A stretch of DNA of 64,000 bases from Dehalococcoidia bacterium UBA5760 (lineage in GTDB: Bacteria; Chloroflexota; Dehalococcoidia; Dehalococcoidales; UBA5760). The stretch spans positions 1-64,000 of the forward strand of contig DIFA01000019.1 of NCBI GenBank assembly GCA_002418895.1, written 5' to 3'. The notes beneath the pieces are model-generated. The model did not search any database. It was not told the DNA's origin and worked only from the letters and a program-made list of their open reading frames with translations. How positions within the stretch are numbered: position 1 is the stretch's first letter; every line of letters starts with the position of its first letter. Below, piece by piece: positions 33,479-42,276 of this stretch. Position numbers and translations under genes: made by a program.

Positions 33479-34831
33479 CTAAGCTCTGGGTTGCTCTCTT
33501 TTGCTTATCAAGCCGGTCCCTGATTCGGTTTGCTTGATTACCTCGGCCACCACGAACAGGGAGCCGGTAGCACAGACGAGATCTTCTGGCCCGGCCATTT
33601 TTACCACTAGCGATAACGCTTCGGGAATTGACTCTGTTGATCGTGCTTCTACGCCGTATTTTCTGAACTCAGCTTTCAGGCGATCCGGCTCCATCGCCCG
33701 GGGATGGGCAGAACGAGTAACGATCACCCTGTCGAAAGCGGGCGCCAACTCAGAGACAACACCGGCAACATCCTTGTCCGAAGAAGCTCCCATAACCAGG
33801 ACACTTCGTTTGAAGTCGAAGTATACTTTTAGTGACTGCCTTAACCTTCGGGCAGCATCAGGGTTATGGGCTCCGTCAACGACCAGCAGCGGCTGGCGAT
33901 TCAGTATCTGAAGCCGCCCTGCCCAGCTTGTCGCTGCCAGTCCCCTGGTAATACTATCCCGGGAAAGACTGAAACCCTTTACCGATAACACCTCCAAGGA
34001 AGCTAATGCCGTAGCGGCATTCTCTAACTGGTACTGGCCGAGAAGAGAAATGGCTAGTTCGTAGCTGTCCAGTCTCCCCTCGACACGGAGTAGCTGTCTA
34101 TTGCCATCAAAACCAAGGTTTCGCCAGGTAATATCTTTGCCTACCATAACCAGCTCCGCTTTCTGATCTCGGCACGCTGCTACTATTACCGGTGCCACCT
34201 GATCGAACTGTGGGGCAAGTACCAGCGTGCCGTCAGGCTTGATGATACCCGCCTTTTCCTGGGCAATTTTGGCCAGTGAGTTCCCCAGCACTGCCATGTG
34301 ATCAAGACTGATTGAAGTAATAACACTGACCTCCGGCAGAATCACGTTGGTAGCATCGAACTTGCCCCCCATCCCCACCTCCAGCACCTGAAAATCAACC
34401 CCCTTGAGCTTGAAATAGGTAAAAGCGAGAGCGGTCAGCAACTCAAAGGTAGTCAGTTGGCCATGGTCAGCTTGCTGATTTACACGCTCGACCTCTGGTT
34501 TCATCTCATTTACTATGGAGGTGAGCTCATCTTCGGTGATCAACGTACCGTCAACCCTGAAGCGTTCCCTTATCGTATTAAGGTGCGGGGAGCTATAGAA
34601 TCCTGTCCGATAACCCGAGGTGGTAAGGGCCGAGGCAATCATCGCAGAGGTACTCCCTTTGCCGTTGGTACCACCAACATGGACTGACCGGGCTGATAAA
34701 TGCGGGTTGCCTAGTCGTGCCAGCAGTTCTTCAACACGTCTCAGGTCATAATGAGCCAGGGCATGCGGCATCGGTATCTTCTCATAGTCAATATGACTAT
34801 AAAGGTAGTCCAGTGCCTGTTGATAGTCCAT
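33479..34831 (-). CDS. folC: Folylpolyglutamate / dihydrofolate synthase
   Basis: FolC adds glutamate to dihydropteroate and to folates. The protein from ATG 34831 is 450 residues. It has the Mur-ligase-type P-loop VGGTNGKGSTSAMIASAL (about 50-67), FDATNVILPEVSVITSISLDH, QEKAGIIKP and VDGAHNPDAARRL. I chose this start (MDYQQALDYLYSHIDY) because the family N-terminus begins here and an extended -10 box lies at the upstream ATG, which would therefore not be in the RNA. No clear ribosome site is seen. Confidence 0.93.
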   Translation of the reverse strand: MDYQQALDYLYSHIDYEKIPMPHALAHYDLRRVEELLARLGNPHLSARSVHVGGTNGKGSTSAMIASALTTSGYRTGFYSSPHLNTIRERFRVDGTLITEDELTSIVNEMKPEVERVNQQADHGQLTTFELLTALAFTYFKLKGVDFQVLEVGMGGKFDATNVILPEVSVITSISLDHMAVLGNSLAKIAQEKAGIIKPDGTLVLAPQFDQVAPVIVAACRDQKAELVMVGKDITWRNLGFDGNRQLLRVEGRLDSYELAISLLGQYQLENAATALASLEVLSVKGFSLSRDSITRGLAATSWAGRLQILNRQPLLVVDGAHNPDAARRLRQSLKVYFDFKRSVLVMGASSDKDVAGVVSELAPAFDRVIVTRSAHPRAMEPDRLKAEFRKYGVEARSTESIPEALSLVVKMAGPEDLVCATGSLFVVAEVIKQTESGTGLISKREQPRA

Positions 34832-34880
34832 TATAATCCGACGAAAGGAGTCTAAGAGGTTATCCACCAAGTTTACCGCC

Positions 34881-34889
34881 ATTATAGCA
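34881..34889 (-). promoter_or_regulatory. Extended -10 promoter of folC
   Basis: On the minus strand TGCTATAAT is a perfect -10 box with the TGn extension. It lies 50 bases upstream of the chosen folC start and back-to-back with the pyrF promoter. Confidence 0.6.
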
Positions 34890-34890
34890 C

Positions 34891-34920
34891 TTGACGCTAA
34901 GCAACGGCTACTGGTACTAT
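34891..34920 (+). promoter_or_regulatory. Promoter of pyrF
   Basis: TTGACG (34891-34896) and TACTAT (34915-34920) are 18 bases apart; pyrF starts 36 bases downstream. The -35 box lies within 2 bases of the divergent folC -10 element, so the two promoters may interfere. Confidence 0.6.
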
Positions 34921-34956
34921 CACCTTACGCGGTTGAACCGCTTATTAAGGAATGAA

Positions 34957-35766
34957 ATGAACTTTATTGAAAGGTTGACCGAAGCTGCTCACAGGAACAA
35001 GAGCCTTGTCTGTATCGGGCTTGACCCTGACTCGCAGTTGATGCCCCGGAACAGGAGTGTCTTCGAATTTAACCGGGCAATTATCGAAGCTACTGCTGAT
35101 CTGGTTTGCGCCTACAAGGTCAATTTCGCTTTCTATGAAGCTATGGCTGACGGGGGGTTCGACACCCTGAAACGTACCATCAGGTATATCCCTGATGGCA
35201 TACCGGTTATCGGTGATGCTAAGCGCAGTGATATCGGTAATACGGCAAGGGCCTATGCCAGGGCTATCTTCGATAACCTCAACTGTGATGCCGCCACCGT
35301 AAATCCCTATCTTGGCTTTGACTCGATAGAGCCGTTTATTAACTACCGAGACAAAGGCGTATTCATCCTGTGCCGGACATCAAATACCGGTGCTCTGGAC
35401 TTCCAGTCACTGCGCTGTGATGAGACGGAAACAGGGAGCCATGCTCTGTTTGAACTGGTTGCCCGAAAGGCCGCAATATGGAACAAGTACGGTAATATCG
35501 GGCTGGTAATCGGCGCTACTTATCCTGAGGAACTGAAGATCATCCGTGAGGCCCACCCCGATATGCCTCTCCTTGTGCCAGGCATTGGCGCCCAGGGCGG
35601 GGACCTCGCCCTGGCAATCCGTTACGGGATCGACGCCCAGAGCGAGAGGATTATTATCAATTCATCACGGCAGATACTATATGCCTCAGCGAATGACGAT
35701 TTTGCGGAGGCAGCCCGGCGGGCGGCCTCATCACTGCGCGAACAGATTAATTCCTGTCTGCCTTGA
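34957..35766 (+). CDS. pyrF: Orotidine 5'-phosphate decarboxylase (type 2)
   Basis: PyrF makes UMP from orotidine monophosphate. The 269-residue protein is the longer type 2 form: CIGLDPDSQLMPRN (19-32), AYKVNFAFYEAMADGG (52-67), the catalytic GDAKRSDIGNTARAY (86-100; Lys89, Asp92) and VNPYLGFDSIEPF. The ATG at 34957 follows AAGGA by 7 bases; the open frame further upstream overlaps the promoter. The DUF951 gene follows by 18 bases. Confidence 0.95.
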   Translation: MNFIERLTEAAHRNKSLVCIGLDPDSQLMPRNRSVFEFNRAIIEATADLVCAYKVNFAFYEAMADGGFDTLKRTIRYIPDGIPVIGDAKRSDIGNTARAYARAIFDNLNCDAATVNPYLGFDSIEPFINYRDKGVFILCRTSNTGALDFQSLRCDETETGSHALFELVARKAAIWNKYGNIGLVIGATYPEELKIIREAHPDMPLLVPGIGAQGGDLALAIRYGIDAQSERIIINSSRQILYASANDDFAEAARRAASSLREQINSCLP

Positions 35767-35784
35767 TTTCCCAGAACAGGCGTA

Positions 35785-35976
35785 ATGACTATCGAAATAA
35801 AACTGGGCGATGTGGTTCGCCTCAAGAAAAAGCACCCCTGTGGCAGCTACGAGTGGCAGGTAGTCAGACTCGGAGCTGACATCGGAGTCAGGTGCCTTAA
35901 GTGCCAGCGTCAAATCCTCCTTAAACGCAGTATCTTCGAGCACAGGGTAGTAGCCTTTATTTCCCGGGGAGACTGA
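35785..35976 (+). CDS. DUF951-family protein
   Basis: This 63-residue protein matches DUF951, a small family with the pattern LGDVVRLKKKHPCGSYEW, VRLGADIGVRCLKCQRQI and RSIFEHRVV. It has a CxxC pair that may bind zinc and an SH3-like look suggesting nucleic-acid binding; the function is unknown. In Firmicutes the family often lies near chromosome-segregation or GTPase genes. Here it follows pyrF by 18 bases. Confidence 0.88.
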   Translation: MTIEIKLGDVVRLKKKHPCGSYEWQVVRLGADIGVRCLKCQRQILLKRSIFEHRVVAFISRGD

Positions 35977-36052
35977 TGACTCACCGCTATACTCGTACAA
36001 AAGCCGGGTTAAAACCGACTGGTAGAGAGATCTGGTAGAACCAGCCAAATGC

Positions 36053-36514
36053 CTACATCCTCCTGCATTCTTCACGAATTTCGATAACCATACCCCCGGG
36101 ACTGGTATCGAAATAGCACCAGCGACATCCCTCAAATACAGCCGCCAAGAGCAATGTTTGCCCCTGCTTCTGCAGTTTTGTTACTATTTCATCATAATTA
36201 GATACACCATAAGCGATGTGATGTATCCCCTCGCCCTTATCTCTAATGAAATCGGCCCAGATCGATTGTTCATCGAGTGGCTGAAGCAATTCTATCGAGT
36301 GTGCACCCAACCTAATAAAAACGAGCCTGACCTTAAATGGTTTACCAACAACCAACTCTCCAGATCTGGCTTCGTAGTCGATAACATCGGGAGTACCGAT
36401 ATCCCATATAGAAGAAATGAACCTGGTACTTTTCTCGGCATTTTTTACGGCGACCCCCAGGTGAACGACACTGGGCAACAGAATAGACCCTTTATCCAGT
36501 TTCCACTGTAACAC
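36053..36514 (-). CDS. VOC-superfamily (glyoxalase/epimerase-like) protein
   Basis: The 153-residue protein has two vicinal-oxygen-chelate halves. Likely metal ligands are His in VVHLGVAV (about 18), Glu in SIELLQP (about 75), His in GEGIHHIAYGV (about 95) and Glu in MVIEIREE near the end. This order resembles methylmalonyl-CoA epimerase, but no mutase genes are nearby, so the substrate is open. The start is GTG at 36514. It stands 102 bases downstream of the DUF985 gene in the same direction. Confidence 0.82.
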   Translation of the reverse strand: MLQWKLDKGSILLPSVVHLGVAVKNAEKSTRFISSIWDIGTPDVIDYEARSGELVVGKPFKVRLVFIRLGAHSIELLQPLDEQSIWADFIRDKGEGIHHIAYGVSNYDEIVTKLQKQGQTLLLAAVFEGCRWCYFDTSPGGMVIEIREECRRM

Positions 36515-36616
36515 CTTACTAACCCCCTTTGGTCAATGATCAACATGACAAACTCAAGGTATTGTTTCTCAGGAAAAGGCACCCCTTCATACGCCGATTC
36601 TATCGCAGTAAGAGAC

Positions 36617-37141
36617 CTAAAACACACCGGCATGGGGAGGGGTAAGCTGGGCTATCATCTCTTTACGGTCAGGATATTCCTGTACCAGCCGATTGCGCTC
36701 ACCAGCTTCGTAGTCGGTAGAATCGAAGGCGGGTGCCATAGTAGTACCCAACAGGGCAAAACTCCCCCCTCTCTTTAAGAAGGAACCCTGCCATACTCCC
36801 CTGGGTACAGTAAACTGAACCTGTTCCCCATTATCTATCGCTGTCCCCAGGACTATCAAACGTGACATGCCATCGGGGTATAGATTAAGCATAATGACAG
36901 GATCGCCGCAGTAAAAGTGATAGGTCTCATCAGTAGGCAGCCGGTGGAGCCGGGAACAGGTATCCGGTATCAGCAGATAGTATATTGCGGTGGCGAAAGA
37001 TTTTCCGTTAGTATACCTGTCCGGTAGCGCATCAAGAGAAACATTTTCTACCGAGCGGTAGGTTTCCCGATAAAAACCGCCCTCTTCCGGAAGAGGTTTC
37101 AAACCCAGAGCCCTTATTATCTCATCCGCTGATAACATCAT
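36617..37141 (-). CDS. DUF985-family cupin protein
   Basis: The 174-residue protein matches the DUF985 cupin family: LKPLPEEGGFYRETYRS (15-31), FATAIYYLL, SRLHRLPTDETYHFYCGDP with the metal-binding His residues, VPRGVWQGSF and FALLGTTMAPAFDS. Members are single-domain cupins, some linked to sugar or metal binding, without an assigned general function. An ATG one codon later is equally possible. It is divergent from ilvE. Confidence 0.88.
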   Translation of the reverse strand: MMLSADEIIRALGLKPLPEEGGFYRETYRSVENVSLDALPDRYTNGKSFATAIYYLLIPDTCSRLHRLPTDETYHFYCGDPVIMLNLYPDGMSRLIVLGTAIDNGEQVQFTVPRGVWQGSFLKRGGSFALLGTTMAPAFDSTDYEAGERNRLVQEYPDRKEMIAQLTPPHAGVF

Positions 37142-37204
37142 TAACCAATCAACTTACGCGGCATCTAATATAACACTTAACCTGATTTTAGACAAATCGC
37201 CTGC

Positions 37205-37234
37205 TTGTGTTTCCATCTTAGTAATGGATATAAT
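37205..37234 (+). promoter_or_regulatory. Promoter of ilvE
   Basis: A perfect TATAAT (37229-37234) is preceded at 18 bases by TTGTGT. The ATG lies 36 bases further on, behind AGAGGAG. Confidence 0.6.
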
Positions 37235-37270
37235 AGGTCAAATCAGTCCTATTGAGAGGAGTAGTCTAAG

Positions 37271-38212
37271 ATGCCGCTATATGCCTATTTTAACAAGCAA
37301 TTTGTTCCTATGGCTGAAGCCAGACTAGGAGTTATGACTCATTGCCTGCACTATGGCACCGGTGTTTTCGAGGGCATTCGCGGTAATTGGAATAGTGATG
37401 AGCGGCAGCTTTATATCTTCCGTCTCAACGAACACTACCAAAGACTGCTTAACGGCTGCCGTGTGCTTAATATCGATCTGTTCCATACTATTGACAAGCT
37501 CTGTCAGATCACTGTGGAGTTGATAGAAAAGTGTGGTTTTGAGGAGGACATATACGTCCGTCCTTTAGCCTATAAGAGCTCAGAGGCACTGGGTGTTCGG
37601 TTGCATAATCTGGATGATGCCTTCATGGTCTTTGCCTTCCCCTGGGGACCATATTTGGATACGAACGGGGTGAAGTGTATAGTTTCTTCCTGGCGTCGCC
37701 CCAGTGAGACACCACAGGCTAAAATTACCGGCCTTTACGTAAACAATGCTCTGGCTAAGACCGAAGCTGTCAAGAATGATTATCACGAGGCGATTATGCT
37801 TACTGCCAGCGGCTATGTCTCCGAGGGGAGTGGTGAGAACATCTTTCTGGTCCAAAACGGCGAACTGGTGACGCCGGGCGTCGATGATCTTATGGTAGTA
37901 GGAATTACCCGTGACGCTGTAATGAAGATGGCACGCAACGAACTGGGTATAGAGACCACAGAACGGCATATCAATCGTAGTGAACTCTACACCGCCAGCG
38001 AATGCTTTTTGACCGGAACAGCAGCCAATATCACCCCGGTGGTTGAGATAGATGGGCGTAAGATAGGCAGCGGCAAGGCAGGTGAGATAACCAATAAATT
38101 GCAAAAAGCCTACTCTAACGTAATAAAAGGGCAAAACCACAGATACTGTGAGTGGTGCACCCCGGTCTATAAAAACGGGCCGGCAACAAAAGGCCGACAG
38201 GCTATTCCCTGA
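37271..38212 (+). CDS. ilvE: Branched-chain amino acid aminotransferase
   Basis: IlvE makes the last step of valine, leucine and isoleucine synthesis, or starts their breakdown. The 313-residue class IV PLP enzyme has HYGTGVFEGIR (27-37), the PLP lysine K151 in PQAKITGLYVNNALAKTEA, and SEGSGENIFLVQNG (about 189-202). Its 3' end overlaps the convergent class II aldolase gene by 11 bases. No other ilv or leu gene is in the window. Confidence 0.94.
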   Translation: MPLYAYFNKQFVPMAEARLGVMTHCLHYGTGVFEGIRGNWNSDERQLYIFRLNEHYQRLLNGCRVLNIDLFHTIDKLCQITVELIEKCGFEEDIYVRPLAYKSSEALGVRLHNLDDAFMVFAFPWGPYLDTNGVKCIVSSWRRPSETPQAKITGLYVNNALAKTEAVKNDYHEAIMLTASGYVSEGSGENIFLVQNGELVTPGVDDLMVVGITRDAVMKMARNELGIETTERHINRSELYTASECFLTGTAANITPVVEIDGRKIGSGKAGEITNKLQKAYSNVIKGQNHRYCEWCTPVYKNGPATKGRQAIP

Positions 38213-38771
38213 CCTCGCTCACCTTCAACGACCGCAACAGGCAAAGGACCTGGCAGCTTGCCTCAAAAAGAGTGGTGTAGTTATGGGCTTCTTCCAGCAA
38301 CTGACCGATAGCAAAGCTACCGTGACCACGAACCATAACAATATGATATTGCATAAGTGCTTCAGCAATGATATCAGCTAATCCACCCGGTTTTACTTCC
38401 ATATTCCAACCGAGAACAGGAACACGCTCCATTAATGGAGATACCTCGCTACAATTGGGGGTAATCTCGGTTTCCATTAACGACATAGCAACAGCATGCG
38501 GCGGATGGGCATGAACAATGGCTAATGCCGAGGTTGCGCGATAGATAGCCCGGTGGACGGGCAGTTCGCTCGATGCAAGCGGTGTAAAACGATCGTTTTT
38601 GTCTATTCCAGTCTCTATCAGATCGTTTTCCTCCAGACAGCCAAGCATACCTCCACGGCGTGTAATCACGAGGCGGTCTCCCATTCTGACACTCAGGTTC
38701 CCGCTGTTGGAGCAGACCAGACCGCGACTACAAAGGTCACGACCTGTACTTTGAAACTGGCCTAGGAGCAT
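38202..38771 (-). CDS. Class II aldolase/adducin-family protein (FucA-like)
   Basis: The 189-residue protein has the zinc-aldolase pattern: SNSGNLSVRM (21-30), the catalytic Glu69 in SSELPVHRAIY, metal ligands His87 and His89 (HAHPPH) and His150 (RGHGSFAIG). Family members cleave sugar phosphates (fuculose-1-P, ribulose-P) or act on methylthioribulose-1-P. The exact substrate is not clear. I start it at ATG 38771, which has AAAGGGTGAT directly upstream; the longer frame adds 18 unlikely residues. Confidence 0.86.
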   Translation of the reverse strand: MLLGQFQSTGRDLCSRGLVCSNSGNLSVRMGDRLVITRRGGMLGCLEENDLIETGIDKNDRFTPLASSELPVHRAIYRATSALAIVHAHPPHAVAMSLMETEITPNCSEVSPLMERVPVLGWNMEVKPGGLADIIAEALMQYHIVMVRGHGSFAIGQLLEEAHNYTTLFEASCQVLCLLRSLKVSEVRE

Positions 38772-38885
38772 ATCACCCTTTCTCTCTTCCGGTGCCGACC
38801 TTACGATATTGTCAGACCGTACCACTTTAGTGTATACCAGCCACCTACTAGTTTATACCTACTTAGCGATAGACATCAAATCAGA

Positions 38886-39539
38886 CTATCTGCCCGGACC
38901 AAGCTGCCTGATAACGGTAATTACTCTACCCTGAACTTCCACGTTATCAGGTTCGACATATATTGGCTTCATCCTGGTATTGGCTGGCTGCAGCCGTATT
39001 TTCCCGGCTTCAGCATAGAATTTCTTTAAAGTTGCTTCTCTCTCTGCCTTAAGCCAAACAGCAGCCACCTCGCCGTTATCCACGGCATTGACATACTCCA
39101 TCAGCACAATATCACCATCGCTGACCAGAGCATCCACCATTGACCACCCCCTCACTCTTAGAGCATAAATCCCATCGCGCCCCCGGGTCAAGTCTCTGGT
39201 CACCTCTATAGTTTCTGCAAAAGCAGCCGTATCCCAGGTATCGGAGGTAGGTACCGGTATCGGCTTCCCTGCCGCTATTTGACCGATAACGGGTACCAAC
39301 AACCGATATTTGAAATGCGTGGAATGAGCAACCAGCCCAATACCACGAGCTATTTCGCCGTGACGATGAATGTACCCGTTCCTTTCCAGAATATCCAGGT
39401 TATATTTGACCACTGATGTCGAACTGATTGCACATCCACTGGCAATATCCCTGATAGTAGGTGGATAGCCCCTATCTCCCACAAAACGATAAATAAAGTC
39501 GATAATCTGTTGTGGTTTAGATGATAGTTCCTTTACCAT
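38886..39539 (-). CDS. lexA: SOS repressor LexA
   Basis: LexA represses DNA-damage genes and cleaves itself when RecA is active. The 217-residue protein has the winged helix (RGYPPTIRDIASGCAISSTS, 23-42), the Ala90-Gly91 cleavage site in GQIAAGKPI, Ser133 (GWSMVDA) and Lys172 (EATLKKFY) of the catalytic pair. A GAAC-N4-GTTC SOS box lies 29 bases upstream, so it is autoregulated. The catalytic serine motif reads RGWSM rather than the common xGxSM with Asp. Confidence 0.95.
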   Translation of the reverse strand: MVKELSSKPQQIIDFIYRFVGDRGYPPTIRDIASGCAISSTSVVKYNLDILERNGYIHRHGEIARGIGLVAHSTHFKYRLLVPVIGQIAAGKPIPVPTSDTWDTAAFAETIEVTRDLTRGRDGIYALRVRGWSMVDALVSDGDIVLMEYVNAVDNGEVAAVWLKAEREATLKKFYAEAGKIRLQPANTRMKPIYVEPDNVEVQGRVITVIRQLGPGR

Positions 39540-39566
39540 ATACCCTTCCAGGAAATCCGCATAAAA

Positions 39567-39580
39567 CGAACATCAGTTCT
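39567..39580. promoter_or_regulatory. SOS box (LexA binding site) upstream of lexA
   Basis: CGAACATCAGTTCT contains GAAC-N4-GTTC, the Gram-positive type LexA site. It lies between a candidate promoter (TTGACA 39615-39610, TATTAT 39594-39589 on the minus strand, spacing only 15) and the lexA start. Confidence 0.85.
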
Positions 39581-39653
39581 ACACCACCATAATACCAAAC
39601 GTAGCCTGTTGTCAATACCAACGGCTATGATTCTTAAGAAGTTCTATATTTGG

Positions 39654-39941
39654 CTAACCTTCCGTTGCAGACATGGCCTGTGCCTGATTGAGCTTCTTCG
39701 TCAGGCGCGATTTACGTCGGGCAGCATTATTAGCGTGTATGATCCCTTTCTCAGACGCTTTATCCAGAACACTGACCGCGTCTACCACCGCCTCCCGACC
39801 CAGATTAAGCTCTCCGGATAAGATGAGCTTCTCGGCTTTGCTTATCTTGGTCTTGCATAAACTGCGAATGGATTTATTGCGGAACTGTCTCCTTTTGGAA
39901 GCCCGCACCTCTTTTTGAGCTGATTTACTGTGTGGCAACAT
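39654..39941 (-). CDS. rpsT: 30S ribosomal protein S20
   Basis: This 95-residue, very basic protein begins MLPHSKSAQKEVRASKRRQF and matches S20, which binds 16S rRNA in the small subunit. KASEKGIIHANNAARRKSRL (62-81) is the family's C-terminal signature. It lies 8 bases after the rel stop on the same strand and is probably read from the rel promoter; I see no separate promoter. Confidence 0.95.
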   Translation of the reverse strand: MLPHSKSAQKEVRASKRRQFRNKSIRSLCKTKISKAEKLILSGELNLGREAVVDAVSVLDKASEKGIIHANNAARRKSRLTKKLNQAQAMSATEG

Positions 39942-39949
39942 CTACCTCC

Positions 39950-42148
39950 CTAATTGTTTAGATTAGCTTGAGTCGAGGAGTTGGTTTTTGCAGTGGGTTC
40001 GCTTCCCACACGGGCAACGTTTATTACCCCCCTGATCCCCTCGATTTTTCCTAATATCCGGCTCAGCTGAGCCAGACCGTTTGTCTCCAAAGTAAAATAT
40101 TCAGTGACAGTATTGTCATCATGTCGAACAGAACTAGCAGCGGCTATGTTGACCTTCTCTTCAGCCACGATTGTAGTAATGTCACGCATCACTCCAACCC
40201 TATCCCAAGCATCAACACGGATATTGACTGGGTACAGCGCAGCGGTGCTTCCCCAATCCACCGAAATCAGCCTTTCTTGTTCGTCCTCGTGGATTATATT
40301 ATAACAGTCCTGACGATGGATTGATACTCCGCGACTACGTGTGACATAGCCGATAATACTATCTCCGGGCACGGGATGACAACACTGGGCCAAATGGGTC
40401 AGCATATCTCCTGAACCCAGTACATTAACAGTCGGTACCGTTCGCTTGACCGGCATTACTCCCGTTGTTTCTTTCTGCTGTTCCTGTTGAGCAGATAATT
40501 TGACGGCAATCTGATGGGTAGAAATACCACCGTAGCCAATAGCTGCCAGAAACTCGTCCATATCGTCGTAGTTGAGCAGTTTGGCCAGCTCCTCCCGGCT
40601 GCTAAGTTTTATCCCCAGTCGCCTAATCTCTTTATCAAGTAGCTCACGACCACGCTCAATATTCTCCGTTCGCTCCTGTTTTCTGAACCACTGTCGTATT
40701 TTCTCTCTGGCATGAGATGTTTGGACGTAACCCAATTGGGGATTCAACCAGTCCAGACTTGGTTTCTTATCACCCTTGGTAGTCATAATGTCTACGATGT
40801 CGCCATTCTGAATTTGATAATTAAGCGGTACCAGCCTACCGTTAACTCTAGCCCCTATACAGCGGTGTCCCAGCTCGGTATGGATACGATAGGCAAAATC
40901 AAGTGGGGTAGCTCCCTTGGGCAGGTCCTTAATTTCGCCCTTAGGGGTATAAGCAAAAACCTGGTCAATGAATATATCAGTCTTGACCGACTCCAGAAAC
41001 TCTTCAGCACCACTTAGCTCACGCCGCCACTCAATCAGCTGACGAAGCCAACCTATTTTCTCCTCAAAGTGCAGGTCTTTCTTCTTCCCTTCCTTATAGC
41101 GCCAGTGAGCCGCTACACCGAACTCGGCAACACGGTGCATATCATAAGTACGAATCTGTATCTCCAGAGGAGTACCGCCATACATTACCACTGTGTGCAA
41201 GGATTGATACCCGTTCGGTTTGGGATTAGCAATATAGTCATCGAAATCACCGGGTAAAGGACGCCACAAGTTATGGATAACACCTATAGCAGTGTAACAA
41301 CAAGGTACGGTATCAACCAGTACTCGTATGGCAAGCAAGTCATGTATATTGTCAAAGGTTTTCCCCTGGGCGGCATAGTTATCCATTTTCTGATTTATAC
41401 TGTAAATGTGCTTGGGCCGACCCGATATCTCGACTTTCAGACCTATACGATCAAACTCAGCCTCCAGGATTTGAATTACCTGGGCTATTACGCTCTCCCG
41501 CCGGGCACGCCGGGCGGCAACCAGCCTGGCCACTTTTCGGTATTTCTCTGGCTCCAGATATCGGAAGGAGAGGTCCTCCATCTGCCATTTCAACTCCCAT
41601 ATACCCAGGCGGTGGGACAGTGGAGCATATATCTCCAGGGTTTCCCGCGCAATCCGGCGCTGCTTCTCCGAGGGCAATACACCCAGAGTGCGCATATTGT
41701 GCAATCTATCGGCCAGTTTTATGAACACTACGCGGAGGTCCTCCGCCATGGCTACCAGCATTTTCCTCAGATTTTCCGTCTGCTGTTCACTTGTTCTGGA
41801 TACGGAAACGCCATCTCCTGCTCCTGAAAAAGAAAGTTTGCTCAGCTTGGTAACACCATCGACCAGCCTGGCTATTTCGGATCCGAAGGTAATCTCAATA
41901 TCGGAAAGCGGTATATCACAGTTCTCCAGGACATCATGCAGTAAGGCAGCAGCAATAGAGTTAGCATCAAGTTGGAGTTCTGCCAAGATTAACGCAGTCT
42001 GTATCGGGTGCTCCAGATAGGGTTCACCTGATATGCGTAACTGCCCCTCGTGGGCTTTCCGTGCAAAGTCATAGGCACTCTCGATCAGAGCTAGCTTCTC
42101 CGCCGGAAGATATTCCTCAACCTTGGCTTTTAGCTGACTGTAACTCAC
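39950..42148 (-). CDS. rel: Bifunctional-type (p)ppGpp synthetase/hydrolase Rel
   Basis: Rel makes and degrades the stringent-response alarmone (p)ppGpp. The 732-residue protein has an N-terminal HD hydrolase domain (HD at 71-72; LADRLHNMRTL intact), the synthetase domain (GRPKHIYSI, FDNIHDLLAIRVLV, KPNGYQSLHT), TGS domain (VFAYTPKGEIKDLPKGATPL), a zinc-finger-like region (LAQCCHPVPGD) and a C-terminal ACT domain. The hydrolase motif reads HDVLEN instead of HDxxED. I chose GTG 42148 as start, 6 bases after AAGG, over a TTG at 42163 without a site. Confidence 0.95.
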   Translation of the reverse strand: MSYSQLKAKVEEYLPAEKLALIESAYDFARKAHEGQLRISGEPYLEHPIQTALILAELQLDANSIAAALLHDVLENCDIPLSDIEITFGSEIARLVDGVTKLSKLSFSGAGDGVSVSRTSEQQTENLRKMLVAMAEDLRVVFIKLADRLHNMRTLGVLPSEKQRRIARETLEIYAPLSHRLGIWELKWQMEDLSFRYLEPEKYRKVARLVAARRARRESVIAQVIQILEAEFDRIGLKVEISGRPKHIYSINQKMDNYAAQGKTFDNIHDLLAIRVLVDTVPCCYTAIGVIHNLWRPLPGDFDDYIANPKPNGYQSLHTVVMYGGTPLEIQIRTYDMHRVAEFGVAAHWRYKEGKKKDLHFEEKIGWLRQLIEWRRELSGAEEFLESVKTDIFIDQVFAYTPKGEIKDLPKGATPLDFAYRIHTELGHRCIGARVNGRLVPLNYQIQNGDIVDIMTTKGDKKPSLDWLNPQLGYVQTSHAREKIRQWFRKQERTENIERGRELLDKEIRRLGIKLSSREELAKLLNYDDMDEFLAAIGYGGISTHQIAVKLSAQQEQQKETTGVMPVKRTVPTVNVLGSGDMLTHLAQCCHPVPGDSIIGYVTRSRGVSIHRQDCYNIIHEDEQERLISVDWGSTAALYPVNIRVDAWDRVGVMRDITTIVAEEKVNIAAASSVRHDDNTVTEYFTLETNGLAQLSRILGKIEGIRGVINVARVGSEPTAKTNSSTQANLNN

Positions 42149-42179
42149 CACCCACCTTGCCAACCGATAGGATTAGTTA

Positions 42180-42208
42180 AGTATAGCGTAACGCGTTTAA
42201 CGGTGCAA
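42180..42208 (-). promoter_or_regulatory. Promoter of rel-rpsT
   Basis: On the minus strand TTGCAC (42208-42203) and TATACT (42185-42180) are 17 bases apart. The spacer holds a near-palindrome TAAACGCGTTA, with a perfect AACGCGTT core, which could be an operator. Confidence 0.65.
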
Positions 42209-42276
42209 AATCCACCTGACGCCTTATGGCCGATGCCAGAAGCAGCACGCTACCAGTATTCCACGATATAAACGTC

